Below, in pieces: positions 1 through 8,153 of a stretch of DNA of 64,000 nucleotides. The DNA lies in contig CALOFW010000017.1 of assembly GCA_942492715.1 (NCBI GenBank), positions 496,001-560,000 on the forward strand, written 5' to 3'. The stretch is from Sva-07 sp942492715 (GTDB lineage: Bacteria > Actinomycetota > Acidimicrobiia > Acidimicrobiales > Ilumatobacteraceae). Position numbers and translations under genes: made by a program. Below the pieces are notes generated by a model that was not told the DNA's origin, did not search any database, and saw only the letters and a program-made list of their open reading frames with translations. How positions within the stretch are numbered: the first letter of the stretch is position 1; each line of letters starts with the position of its first letter.

Positions 1-266
1 CCTCGACGTACTTGTCGATGTCATCCGGGCCGACGAGCGTCGGGCTTGCAGCGGCAACGCCGCCGAATCCGATGAGGCCGGCGGCGATGATGGTGGCAAC
101 GCGGGTGCGTCGTGAACTGAACATGGTGGTCCCCTTTGCGTGGCGATGGGTCGTCGCCATGAGTTCGACCATCTCCGGCTCCGAGGCGAGTTCGGCCGGT
201 GTCGCCGGTTGGCGCAACGTACCGAGCAGGCCGTCGAGTTCGTCGAAGTTCGTCGAAATCGCTCAT
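1..266 (-). pseudogene. Sigma-factor partner (anti-sigma-like), copy A; frame broken, cut by window edge
   Basis: The ATG at 266 overlaps the sigma-factor stop (ATGA), so the two genes look translationally coupled. The N-terminus reads MSDFDEL, then a 10-bp tandem duplication at 238-257 shifts the frame. In the +1 frame the expected protein continues (ELDGLLGTLRQPATPAEL, then a hydrophobic segment IIAAGLIGFGGVAAAS) and runs off the window. A second possible start is the ATG at 124 (MFSSRRTRVAT), preceded by an AAGGGG ribosome site at good spacing, so the membrane/secreted part may be made separately. Copy B at 52183-53014 has the same architecture and also needs a +1 shift. The anti-sigma role is inferred only from position and the single membrane segment. 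Confidence 0.55.
238..257. repeat. 10-bp tandem duplication that breaks the partner gene frame
   Basis: GTTCGTCGAA occurs twice back to back on the plus strand. Removing one copy restores one continuous frame from MSDFDEL to the membrane segment of the sigma-factor partner. The duplicated length (10) gives a net +1 shift. Confidence 0.8.
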
Positions 267-820
267 GACACCCTCTTGATCGCTACGTGCGGCTCGTCTG
301 TTACAACCAATTTCCGGCGCAGGCGGGCGAGCCCGCGATGGACCAGCACCCGAACGTTGCCCTCCGAGACTCCCATCACCGCCGCGACGTCGGCGATCGG
401 GAGGTCGTTCACCACGCGCAGCATCACCGCTTCGGCGAGATTGTCGGGCAGCGTGGCGACCATGGCGATCGCTCGATCGAGGGACGCGTCACGGTCGTGC
501 TCCACATCGGCGCCGGCCGCATGATCTGCGGCCCGGATGGCAACGCCGCTACGCCGCACCGATCGGCGGATCTCGTCGACGCTGCGACGGTGACCGATGG
601 TGAACAGCCAGCGCCGGAAGTCGTCGGCACCTCCGTCGAACCGCTCGATCGAACGGGCGACGTCGACCCAGACCTGCGAGGCGACATCCTCCGGCGCCGT
701 GACGCGTCGGGCGCGGAGATAGCGGAGCAGCGGCGCGTGATGCGTCCGCCACAACTCGGCCAGCGCATCGCGCTTGCCGGCCCGGGCGTCGTCGAACAAC
801 GTCGTCGAGCGGGCCGGCAT
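263..820 (-). CDS. ECF-type sigma-70 family RNA polymerase sigma factor, copy A
   Basis: This is a 185-residue protein with the two conserved sigma domains. Region 2 spans about residues 20-95 (ELWRTHHAPLLRYLRAR, then FRRWLFTIGHRRSVDEIRR). Region 4 spans about residues 120-175 (LPDNLAEAVMLRVVNDLPI, then VSEGNVRVLVHRGLARLRR). Such factors direct RNA polymerase to alternative promoters in response to a signal, usually held by an adjacent anti-sigma protein. The next gene starts inside its stop codon (ATGA). A close paralogue with a broken 5' end lies at 53011-53569. Its targets and signal are unknown. Confidence 0.9.
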   Translation of the reverse strand: MPARSTTLFDDARAGKRDALAELWRTHHAPLLRYLRARRVTAPEDVASQVWVDVARSIERFDGGADDFRRWLFTIGHRRSVDEIRRSVRRSGVAIRAADHAAGADVEHDRDASLDRAIAMVATLPDNLAEAVMLRVVNDLPIADVAAVMGVSEGNVRVLVHRGLARLRRKLVVTDEPHVAIKRVS

Positions 821-863
821 GCGCTGATATCGGCACGCATCGCCGACGACTTGAGCGAATTCC

Positions 864-1232
864 TCACCGACGACGTACGAGCAGCACCAGGGTGGTGCAC
901 ACGGCGAAGATGCCGGCGAGCACCTGGCCGCCCTTGAGCAGCCGGTTGACGTCGACGGTCGGCTTCCACACGACCGAGCCGTTGCGCACCTCGTAGACGC
1001 CGATCGGATTCACCTTCAGCCCGAACCCGGTGCCGAACCCTCCACCGCCGACGTCGTTCTCGTCCGTTCCCTCGCCGCCTCCTCCGCCGGCACCGCCGGA
1101 CACACGGGCGACCGGGATCACTGTCACACCGTCGAGTTCGACCGGGTCGCCGTAGCACCGCCGCACCGACAGCGAGTCGTGCGTTCCCTTGATCGACTCG
1201 AGCACCTCGTCCTTGGACATCCGGTCCTGCAT
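864..1232 (-). CDS. GerW/YtfJ-family sporulation-like protein
   Basis: The 122-residue product starts at MQDRMSKDEVLESIKGTHDS. I chose the ATG at 1232 because a GGAGG ribosome site lies seven bases upstream; the longer frame upstream is low in sense. The family core is visible: a conserved start, VTVIPVARVSGGAGGGGGEG in the middle, and GVYEVRNGSVVWKPTVDVNR near the end. The C-terminus carries one hydrophobic segment (LAGIFAVCTTLVLLVRRR), so the protein is probably membrane-bound. YtfJ acts in Bacillus spore germination, but homologues are widespread in non-sporulating actinobacteria, where the role is unknown. It sits 43 bases upstream of the sigma gene on the same strand. Confidence 0.85.
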   Translation of the reverse strand: MQDRMSKDEVLESIKGTHDSLSVRRCYGDPVELDGVTVIPVARVSGGAGGGGGEGTDENDVGGGGFGTGFGLKVNPIGVYEVRNGSVVWKPTVDVNRLLKGGQVLAGIFAVCTTLVLLVRRR

Positions 1233-1359
1233 CGCAACCTCCTCAGCATGGCCTTCTCGATCGACGGTACGGGACCGGGTTCGACACCTCAAGGGTCGAT
1301 CGTCACCCTCGTCACCGAATCGTCGCCGCCGGCTCGATCTGCTCGCTACCGTCGACGCC

Positions 1360-2250
1360 ATGCGCATCTTCTTCACCGGTGGCAGCGGCAAGGCCGGGCG
1401 CCACGCGATCGAATACCTCGTCGATCAGGGCCACGAGGTGACCAACGGCGACCTCGTGCCCGCCGGGCTCGACCGCGTACCCGACCTGCGCGTCGACCTC
1501 ACCGACGCCGGCCAGGTGTTCAACGCGCTCTCGGCCTACGCCCGCCACCGCGAACTCGACGCCGGCACCGGTGTGCCGCGCTACGACGCGGTCGTGCACT
1601 TCGCAGCGGTGCCGGCGATCCTGATCCGGCCAGACAACGAGACGTACCGGGTCAACACACTCAGCACGTACAACGTGCTCGACGCGGCGGTGAAGCTGGG
1701 CATCCCGAAGGTGATCTTCGCCAGCTCGGAGACCACGTACGGCGTCTGTTTCGCCGACGGGGAGGTCAAGCCGCAGTACGTGCCGGTCGACGAGGAACAC
1801 CCGACCGTGCCCGAGGACAGTTACGCGATGTCGAAGGTGGTCAACGAGGTGACCGCACGGTCGTTCCAGGCCCGGTCGGGCATCGACGTCTACGGGCTGC
1901 GGATCAACAACGTGATCGAGCCGCACGAGTACGCCACGAAGTTCCCGGCGTTCGTCGCCGATCCGGCGTTGCGCCGCCGCAACATCTTCGCCTACATCGA
2001 CGCCCGCGACCTCGGCCACATGGTCGACTGCTGTCTGCGAACCGACGGCCTCGGCTACGAGGTCTTCAACGTGAGCAACGACGACACGTCGGTCGGCATC
2101 ACGAGCGCCGAGGTGCTGACACGGTTCTACGACGGCGTCCCGACGACCCGCGACCTGGGCGAGTTCGAGACGTTCTACGCCAACGACAAGGCCAAGCGTC
2201 TCGTCGGGTTCGCGCCGCGCCACTCCTGGCGCGATGTGCTGCAGCCCTAG
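1360..2250 (+). CDS. NAD(P)-dependent epimerase/dehydratase (extended SDR)
   Basis: The N-terminus MRIFFTGGSGKAGRHAIEYL carries the extended-SDR nucleotide-binding pattern (TGGxGxxG). The active-site region is SYAMSKVVNE, a Y-x3-K motif at about residue 160. The middle segment FASSETTYGV supplies the usual serine. The length of 296 residues fits the family of sugar-nucleotide or polyol epimerases. ATG 1360 is the first codon from which the glycine-rich motif makes a normal N-terminus; the frame is open further upstream but lacks family character. The substrate cannot be told from sequence. The SCP2-like gene follows after 11 bases, probably in the same transcript. Confidence 0.85.
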   Translation: MRIFFTGGSGKAGRHAIEYLVDQGHEVTNGDLVPAGLDRVPDLRVDLTDAGQVFNALSAYARHRELDAGTGVPRYDAVVHFAAVPAILIRPDNETYRVNTLSTYNVLDAAVKLGIPKVIFASSETTYGVCFADGEVKPQYVPVDEEHPTVPEDSYAMSKVVNEVTARSFQARSGIDVYGLRINNVIEPHEYATKFPAFVADPALRRRNIFAYIDARDLGHMVDCCLRTDGLGYEVFNVSNDDTSVGITSAEVLTRFYDGVPTTRDLGEFETFYANDKAKRLVGFAPRHSWRDVLQP

Positions 2251-2261
2251 AGTTGCGGGCC

Positions 2262-2663
2262 ATGGGCCACCACTACGCCGACGCCGAACAACTCGAGAGC
2301 GTGTACACCACGATGTTCGACTCCGTCGCAGACGACGACTCGATGGGCACGATGGTCGAGGCACAGATGGTGATCAACTTCCGGTTGAACGATCCCGACG
2401 CCGACATCTGGGTCGACGGTCGCTCCCGCCCGGTGGCGACCACCTTCGTGCCGATCGACGGCGTCGACGCCACGCTCACCGCGACGTTGAGCGCCGACTC
2501 GATGCACGAACTGCTGCTCGGCACGCTGCCGCTCGGAAAGGCGCTGCTGTTCCGCAAGCTGAAGGTGTCGGGCTCGAAGTCGAAGGCGATGGGCCTCGAA
2601 CCGCTCCTGCACGCCTGCCAGGCCGTGTACCCCGACATCGCCGCCGATGCCCTCGGGGGTTGA
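2262..2663 (+). CDS. SCP2-type sterol-carrier-like protein
   Basis: The 133-residue protein has an SCP2 (lipid/sterol carrier) appearance. There is a short helix with VYTTMFDSVADDD at the start, strands around MVINFRLNDPDADIWVDGR, and a C-terminal helical part with LFRKLKVSGSKSKAM. SCP2 folds bind acyl chains or sterols in a hydrophobic pocket and often accompany lipid-modifying enzymes; the ligand here is unknown. It follows the epimerase closely. A truncated second copy of its first ~28 codons, including the leader bases GTTGCGGG, lies at 55690-55773, so this gene has been duplicated locally. Confidence 0.7.
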   Translation: MGHHYADAEQLESVYTTMFDSVADDDSMGTMVEAQMVINFRLNDPDADIWVDGRSRPVATTFVPIDGVDATLTATLSADSMHELLLGTLPLGKALLFRKLKVSGSKSKAMGLEPLLHACQAVYPDIAADALGG

Positions 2664-2777
2664 CGGCCCCGTCACGTCACGCCCGCAGGTTCGCCTCGAT
2701 CACCCTCACCAGCCGGTCGTCGAGCGCCCGGGTGGCCTCGTCCCAGAGCCCAGGCCCCTGAGCGCTACGTTCGCGAG

Positions 2778-3725
2778 GTGAACGTGAACGCAATGGACGA
2801 GCTCGTGTTGTACCGGGGGGTGTTCGTCGACAGCGAGCGATGGGGACGCTTCGAGCATCGGCCGGGCGACATCGTGATCTCGACACCGCCGAAGTCGGGG
2901 ACGACGTGGACCCAGATGTTGTGCGCGTTGATGATCTTCGACGGGCCGAGCTTCCCGGCCAAGCTCGACGCGATGTCGCCGTGGCTCGACATGCGGATCC
3001 GCTCCGAGGACGAGGTGTTCGACATCTACGATCGCCAGACCCACCGCCGGTTCATCAAGACACACACGCCACTCGACGGGCTCCCTCTACGCGACGACGT
3101 GTACTACGTGGTCGTGGGTCGCGATCCTCGCGATGTGCTGATCTCGTGGGAGCACCACATGGAGAACATCGACGGCGGGGTCGTCTTCCAGCACCGCGCC
3201 GAGGCGGTCGGCGTGGACGATCTCGACGAGTTCGAGCCACCGGCACCCCCCGAACCCGACCCGGCAGTGCGGTTTCGCAACTTCGTCGACCGAGAGTGGT
3301 CGCCGACGGAGTTGATGTCGCTTGCGAACGTGCTCCATCACCTCGACACGGGATGGAATCATCGCCACGATGCCAACGTCGGTCTGTTCCACTTCCTCGA
3401 CTACCGGCGAGATCTCGTGGGAGACATGCTTCGGCTCAGCGAGCTGTGCGGTTTCGATCGCGACCCCGCCCGACTCGCCGAGTTGGCACCCGAAGCCGGG
3501 ATCGAGCGGATGCGCGATCGCGCCGACGAGGTGGCGCCCGACATCTCGAAGTCGGAGCACTGGAGGGACCCCGCGAGGTTCTTCCGCTCCGGTGCGACCG
3601 GTGAGTGGATCGAACGCACCACGCCAGAGGACCGGGCACGGTACGACGAACGGGTTGCCGAACTGGTGCCCACCGAACTGGCCCGATGGGCCCACGAAGG
3701 AGGAACCGATGGGCGTGCTCGATGA
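2778..3725 (+). CDS. PAPS-dependent sulfotransferase (cytosolic-type fold)
   Basis: The 5'-phosphosulfate loop is clear as ISTPPKSGTTWTQ near residue 35, and the 3'-phosphate-binding region as VVGRDPRDVLISWEHH near residue 120. Together these define the sulfotransferase family that transfers sulfate from PAPS to an alcohol or amine. Near the C-terminus the expected RxG-type segment appears as FFRSGATGEW. The length of 315 residues is normal. The GTG at 2778 or the ATG at 2793 could be the start. The last 17 bases overlap the next gene, which suggests co-translation. The acceptor substrate is unknown. A second, divergent member is at 36478-37227. Confidence 0.88.
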   Translation: MNVNAMDELVLYRGVFVDSERWGRFEHRPGDIVISTPPKSGTTWTQMLCALMIFDGPSFPAKLDAMSPWLDMRIRSEDEVFDIYDRQTHRRFIKTHTPLDGLPLRDDVYYVVVGRDPRDVLISWEHHMENIDGGVVFQHRAEAVGVDDLDEFEPPAPPEPDPAVRFRNFVDREWSPTELMSLANVLHHLDTGWNHRHDANVGLFHFLDYRRDLVGDMLRLSELCGFDRDPARLAELAPEAGIERMRDRADEVAPDISKSEHWRDPARFFRSGATGEWIERTTPEDRARYDERVAELVPTELARWAHEGGTDGRAR

Positions 3726-4227
3726 GCTCGACTACGTACTGAAGCCGGCGAACGCGGCGCAACGGGTGACACAGCGGATCGCCGCGAGCGGGCCAGGGGC
3801 GTGGGTGTTCCAGCGGACGCTGTACCCGGTCGACAAGGTGCTGTACAAGCGCACCGACGGTCGGCTGACGGTGCCCGGGTTGATGGCGGGCCTGCCCGTG
3901 ATCATGCTGACGACCACCGGCGCAAAGAGCGGGGAGCCGCGGTCGATGCCCCTCGTGGGCATTCCGCTCGGCGACGACCTCGCCGTGATCGGCTCGAACT
4001 ACGGCCAGCAACGAACGCCCGGTTGGGTGTACAACCTGGAGGCCGACCCGGCTGCCACCGTGTCGTACCGCGATCGGTCGGTCGAGGTCACTGCGAGGGC
4101 GGCGAGCGCCGACGAGGCCGATGAGGCCTTCGAGATCGCGGCGACGTTCTATCCCGGATACGGAAAGTACAGGGCCCGGGCGAGCCATCGCACGATCCGC
4201 GTCTTCGTGCTCGAACCCAGCGCCTGA
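3709..4227 (+). CDS. Deazaflavin (F420)-dependent nitroreductase family protein, copy 1
   Basis: The 172-residue protein matches the Ddn/DUF385 split-barrel family. The core signature is TTTGAKSGEPRSMPLVGIPL followed by VIGSNYGQQRTPGWVYNLEA. Family members use reduced F420 to reduce quinones or nitro compounds, and others bind the deazaflavin without a known reaction. The start ATG at 3709 has a strong GGAGG site five bases upstream and lies inside the end of the sulfotransferase gene. A paralogue is at 41726-42214. FO synthase, which makes the F420 chromophore, is encoded 1.5 kb downstream, which supports F420 use. The substrate is unknown. Confidence 0.88.
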   Translation: MGVLDELDYVLKPANAAQRVTQRIAASGPGAWVFQRTLYPVDKVLYKRTDGRLTVPGLMAGLPVIMLTTTGAKSGEPRSMPLVGIPLGDDLAVIGSNYGQQRTPGWVYNLEADPAATVSYRDRSVEVTARAASADEADEAFEIAATFYPGYGKYRARASHRTIRVFVLEPSA

Positions 4228-4241
4228 GTACCGTTCGCCCG

Positions 4242-5204
4242 ATGCGCGCGGTGCGAGCCGGCAACGGCACGGTCGAGGTCTGCGAGGTTCCCGCGCCGCA
4301 GGGATCGGGGGTGCTGGTCGACGTGAAGGCGGCCGGTATCTGCGGCACCGATCTGCACCTGATCAGCGGGGCGGACTTCCCGCCGCCGCGGGTCACGCTC
4401 GGCCACGAGATCGCCGGTGTCACCGAGAACGGAACACCCGTTGCGATCGAACCGCTGTCGCCGTGCGGTCACTGCGATCCGTGCCGGCGCGGCGACGAAC
4501 ACCTGTGTGTCGACAGCTCCGCGAGGTTCTTCGGCCTGGGCCTCGACGGCGGGATGGCCGACCGCATCGAGGTGCCCGAGCGGTGTCTCGTACCGCTGCC
4601 GGCCGGCATCGACGTCCGCGATGCGTCGCTCGTCGAACCCCTGGCGGTGGTCGTCCACTCGCTGCGGAGGTCGGCGGTGCGAACCGATCAGCGCGTGGTC
4701 GTGATCGGTGGCGGCACGATCGGCCTCTGCGCGGTCGCCGCGGCCCGCGCCCGGGGCTGCGAGGTGGCGCTGGTCGCCCGCCACGACACACAGCGGGCGG
4801 CGGGTGAACGGCTCGGCGCGACCGAGGCGACCGAGGCGACCGAGGCGACCGATGGCGGCTACGACGTCGTGATCGAGGCGGCCGGCAGCGAGAGCGCCCT
4901 CGGTCGGGCGATCGAGCTCGCCCGACCCGGCGGCACCGTGATGATCCCGGGCGTCTACTGGGGTCCCGTCGCCGTGCCGGGGATGGCGTGGTGCTTCAAG
5001 GAGGTGTCGCTGTGCCCGACGGCGTTGTACGCGCGCACTGCCGGCGGCCGCGACATCGACGCCGCCGCTGCACTGCTCGCCACCACGCCGGGCCTCGCCG
5101 ACACGCTGATCACCCATCGCTTTCCGCTCGACGCGGCGGCCGAGGCGTTCGCGACTGCGGCGAGCCGCGATCACGGGGCGATCAAGGTCGTGCTCGAGCC
5201 GTAG
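4242..5204 (+). CDS. Zinc-dependent alcohol/polyol dehydrogenase (MDR superfamily)
   Basis: The catalytic zinc ligands are visible in AAGICGTDLHL and LGHEIAG. The structural zinc cluster is CGHCDPCRRGDEHLC. The Rossmann motif is VVIGGGTIGLCA. At 320 residues it is slightly short but complete. It resembles threonine or sorbitol dehydrogenase-like members that oxidise secondary alcohols with NAD(P). Just after the Rossmann beta-2 region there is an in-frame nine-base tandem repeat coding ATE-ATE-ATE-AT (4818-4852), a likely spot for length variation in a surface loop. It follows the nitroreductase by 14 bases. Confidence 0.88.
   Translation: MRAVRAGNGTVEVCEVPAPQGSGVLVDVKAAGICGTDLHLISGADFPPPRVTLGHEIAGVTENGTPVAIEPLSPCGHCDPCRRGDEHLCVDSSARFFGLGLDGGMADRIEVPERCLVPLPAGIDVRDASLVEPLAVVVHSLRRSAVRTDQRVVVIGGGTIGLCAVAAARARGCEVALVARHDTQRAAGERLGATEATEATEATDGGYDVVIEAAGSESALGRAIELARPGGTVMIPGVYWGPVAVPGMAWCFKEVSLCPTALYARTAGGRDIDAAAALLATTPGLADTLITHRFPLDAAAEAFATAASRDHGAIKVVLEP
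4818..4852 (+). repeat. In-frame 9-bp tandem repeat (GCGACCGAG x3.9)
   Basis: Three full units and one of eight bases encode Ala-Thr-Glu repeats inside the dehydrogenase. The unit length keeps the frame, so slippage would change only loop length. Confidence 0.85.
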
Positions 5205-5244
5205 GAGCTCGCCGTCGCGTTCTCGATCGCGATCGTCGCCAGTT

Positions 5245-5283
5245 GGTTCGTCAGACGAACCGACTTGGTTCGTCAGGCGAACT
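5245..5283. promoter_or_regulatory. Pair of inverted-repeat operators before the HxlR-fbiC genes
   Basis: The first site, 5245-5261, is a perfect inverted repeat: GGTTCGTC, one central base, GACGAACC. The second, 5267-5283, is the same with small mismatches (GTTCGTC and GGCGAAC). The centres are 22 bases apart, about two helical turns, so both sites face the same side of the DNA. They end 17 bases before the HxlR start codon. HxlR-type proteins bind such symmetric sites as dimers, so autoregulation is the simplest reading. No binding data are implied. Confidence 0.7.
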
Positions 5284-5300
5284 CACTCTAGGGTCGGCCG

Positions 5301-5774
5301 ATGGCCGATCCGGCGAACGACGCCCCTCCGTGCTCGATCCAACGCAGTCTCGAGATCCTCGGTGACCGCTGGACGATCCTCATCATGCGCGACGCCTTCC
5401 GCGGCATCCGTCGCTTCGACGATCTCCGACGAGACCTCGGCATCGCCCGACCGGTGCTCGCCGACCGGCTGAAACACCTCGTCGATGCCGGCGTGCTCGA
5501 GCGTCGCCGGTACTGCGAGCACCCGCCCCGCGACGAGTACCGGCTCACCCCGATGGGTGCCGCCCTCTCACCGACCCTGGTCGCGTTGATGCGATGGGGT
5601 GACGAGTGGCTGTCCAGCGACGGCCCGCCGACGACGCTGATCCACGAGGTGTGCGGCGAGCCACTCGACCAGGCGTTCGTCTGCTGGCACTGCAACGAGA
5701 CCTTCGGCAGCGGCGCGATCGCGAGCCGTCCCGGCCATTCCCGCCATTCCACAACCGCACGAGGATCCGCATGA
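5301..5774 (+). CDS. HxlR-family winged-helix transcriptional regulator
   Basis: The HxlR domain covers residues 10-105. It has the typical cysteine near the start (PCSIQRSLEILGDRWTILI), then FDDLRRDLGIARPVLADRL as the recognition region, and the wing segment with EYRLTPMGAAL. HxlR members sense reactive electrophiles, redox state or metabolites. The C-terminal part has VCWHCNETF, a CxxC that might bind metal. The stop codon overlaps the fbiC start (ATGA), tying the regulator to FO synthase translation. Two inverted repeats just upstream are its likely operators. Confidence 0.88.
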   Translation: MADPANDAPPCSIQRSLEILGDRWTILIMRDAFRGIRRFDDLRRDLGIARPVLADRLKHLVDAGVLERRRYCEHPPRDEYRLTPMGAALSPTLVALMRWGDEWLSSDGPPTTLIHEVCGEPLDQAFVCWHCNETFGSGAIASRPGHSRHSTTARGSA

Positions 5775-8149
5775 CCACCACCGAGAACGCCCCGGCGACC
5801 GATCACCACCGCCACCACCACCTGCTGCACGAGCCGACCTCCGCGCTGATGACCGGGGCGGCGGCGATCCGCGACCGCGCGCACGGCACCCGGATCACGT
5901 TCAGCCCGAAGGTGTTCATCCCGCTCACGTTCCTCTGCAACGACACCTGCGGGTACTGCACGTTCGCCCAGCCGCCCGCCCGGGTCGACAAGCCATTTCT
6001 CGATCCCGACGACGTGCTGCGGATCGCACGGCAGGGCGCCCGCAACGGCTGCCACGAGGCGTTGTTCACCCTCGGTGAGCGTCCCGAGGACCGCTACGAG
6101 GTCGCCCGCGACTGGCTCCGCGAGCGCGGCTACGACTCGACGGTGCACTACGTCGCCGAGATGGCGCAGCTCGTGCTCGCCGAGACCGGGCTGCTCCCCC
6201 ATGCCAACGCCGGGGCGCTCCACGCGCAGGAACTGGCCCAGCTCCGTCCCGTCAGCCCCAGCCAGGGGATGATGATCGAGTCGCTGAACCCCGACCTCGA
6301 AGCACACCGCAACGCCCCCGACAAGACGCCCGAGCGGCGGCTCGCCACGCTCGACGCCGCCGGCGAACTCTCGATCCCGTTCACCACCGGGATCCTCGTC
6401 GGCATCGGCGAGAGCCGAGCCGATCAACTCGCAGCTCTGGAGGCGATCGCCGACAGCCACCGGCGGCATGGGCACGTGCAGGAGGTGATCGTCCAGAACT
6501 TCCTGCCCAAACTGCGCACGGCGATGCGCGGGGTCAAGGCGTGTCCGAGCGACGACTACCTGTGGGCGATCGCCGCCGCCCGGCTGATCCTGCCGCCGGA
6601 CATCCATCTGCAGGCGCCGCCCAACCTGTCGGACGACTTCGGCGTGTTGCTCGACGCCGGCATCGACGACTGGGGCGGCGTCTCGCCGGTCACCGCCGAC
6701 CACGTGAACCCCGAGCGACCGTGGCCGGACCTCGACGTGCTGCGCGAGGTGACCGCCGAGCGCGGGTTCACCCTGGCGCCGAGGCTGACCGTGTACCCCG
6801 AGTTCGCCGGCGACCGGAACCGGTGGCTCGATCCCGCCCTGCACTTCCCGGTGATGGATCGCGCCGACGCCGAGTGGCTCGGACGCGACGACCCCGGCCA
6901 GGTGTGGCCGGAGAGGACCACCGCGGCCGACACCGTCGCCGACGGCGCCGAGTTCGTGCTCGTCGGCCACCGCTCGACCGCCTGGTACTCCGGGTCCGAC
7001 CAGCAACCGCTTGCGCTCGTCCCGGGGACCGTCGCGCCGATCCGCGGCGCGGTGGCCGACGTGCTGGCCGGCATCGACGCCGGCGAGGAACCGGGCATCG
7101 ACGAGATCGTCGCGCTGTTCCGCGCCCGTGGCGCCGAGGTGGTCGCCGTTGCGGATGCGGCCGACCGGATGCGCCAGGCGCTCGTCGGCGACACGCTGAC
7201 GTGGGTCGCGAACCGCAACATCAACTACACGAACGTCTGCACGTTCAAGTGCAAGTTCTGCGGCTTCTCCAAGGGCCCGCTGTCGCTCAACCTCCGCGGC
7301 ACGCCGTACCTGTTGACGCTCGACGACATCGCCGAACGGGCACGCGAGGGATGGGAACTCGGCGCCACCGAGGTCACCCTGCAGGGCGGCATCCATCCGG
7401 ACTTCGACGGCGACTACTACATCGACGTCACCCGCGCCGTGAAGAACGCCGTGCCCGACATGCACGTCCACGGCTTCACCGCGCTCGAGGTGACCGAGGG
7501 CGCCAAGCGGCTCGGTGAGGACCTGACCACCTACCTCGGCCGTCTGAAGGACGCCGGCCTCGCATCGCTCCCCGGCACCGCAGCGGAGATCCTCGACGAC
7601 GAGATCCGTGCGGTGCTGTGCCCGGACAAGATCGACACCGAGGAGTGGTTGGACGCGCACCGCGCCGCGCACGCCGTGGGGTTGCACTCGAACGTCACGA
7701 TGATGTTCGGCGCCGTCGAGCAGCCCGTGCACTGGGCGCGCCACCTGGTGCGCACGCGTGACCTGCAGAAGGAGACCGGGGGATTCACCGAGTTCGTCGG
7801 GCTCCCGTTCGTGCACATGGCGTCGCCGATCTACCTGCAGCGCAAGGCCCGCCGCGGTCCGACGTTCCGCGAGAACCTGCTGATGCACGCGGTCGCCCGT
7901 CTCGCCTACGGAGAGCTGATCCCCAACATCCAGGCCAGCTGGGTGAAGGTGGGCCTCGACGGTGTCGCCCAGATGATGCAGGCGGGCTGCAACGATCTCG
8001 GCGGCACACTGATCAACGAGAACATCTCACGGGCTGCCGGCGCGAGCCACGGCCAGGAGATGACCGGCGATCGATTCGCCGAGTTCGCCGCGTCGATCGG
8101 GCGCCCCCTCGAACAGCGCACGACGAGCTACGGCCGCGTCACCGTCTGA
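5771..8149 (+). CDS. fbiC: FO synthase, fused CofG-CofH radical SAM enzyme
   Basis: This 792-residue bifunctional enzyme makes FO, the deazaflavin core of coenzyme F420, from tyrosine and 5-amino-6-ribitylamino-uracil. The CofG half begins with a radical SAM cluster motif, CNDTCGYC, near residue 60. The CofH half has a second one, CTFKCKFCGF, near residue 490. The fusion is typical of actinobacteria; archaea and cyanobacteria keep two proteins. The ATG overlaps the HxlR stop. The gene ends four bases from the ribH stop on the other strand. The riboflavin operon facing it makes the shared pyrimidine substrate, and F420-type nitroreductases at 3709 and 41726 are possible users. Confidence 0.97.
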   Translation: MTTTENAPATDHHRHHHLLHEPTSALMTGAAAIRDRAHGTRITFSPKVFIPLTFLCNDTCGYCTFAQPPARVDKPFLDPDDVLRIARQGARNGCHEALFTLGERPEDRYEVARDWLRERGYDSTVHYVAEMAQLVLAETGLLPHANAGALHAQELAQLRPVSPSQGMMIESLNPDLEAHRNAPDKTPERRLATLDAAGELSIPFTTGILVGIGESRADQLAALEAIADSHRRHGHVQEVIVQNFLPKLRTAMRGVKACPSDDYLWAIAAARLILPPDIHLQAPPNLSDDFGVLLDAGIDDWGGVSPVTADHVNPERPWPDLDVLREVTAERGFTLAPRLTVYPEFAGDRNRWLDPALHFPVMDRADAEWLGRDDPGQVWPERTTAADTVADGAEFVLVGHRSTAWYSGSDQQPLALVPGTVAPIRGAVADVLAGIDAGEEPGIDEIVALFRARGAEVVAVADAADRMRQALVGDTLTWVANRNINYTNVCTFKCKFCGFSKGPLSLNLRGTPYLLTLDDIAERAREGWELGATEVTLQGGIHPDFDGDYYIDVTRAVKNAVPDMHVHGFTALEVTEGAKRLGEDLTTYLGRLKDAGLASLPGTAAEILDDEIRAVLCPDKIDTEEWLDAHRAAHAVGLHSNVTMMFGAVEQPVHWARHLVRTRDLQKETGGFTEFVGLPFVHMASPIYLQRKARRGPTFRENLLMHAVARLAYGELIPNIQASWVKVGLDGVAQMMQAGCNDLGGTLINENISRAAGASHGQEMTGDRFAEFAASIGRPLEQRTTSYGRVTV

Positions 8150-8153
8150 CCTC

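Noticed and set aside
2677..2760. Minus-strand protein tail (LWDEATRALDDRLVRVIEAN)
   Set aside because: It reads like a protein end, but upstream it runs into the sulfotransferase gene in antisense and no start or family is seen. GC-rich DNA often gives such frames.
5288..7888. Long 866-codon minus-strand frame opposite fbiC
   Set aside because: It is the antisense of a clear FO synthase and has no domain; long shadow frames are expected at this GC content.
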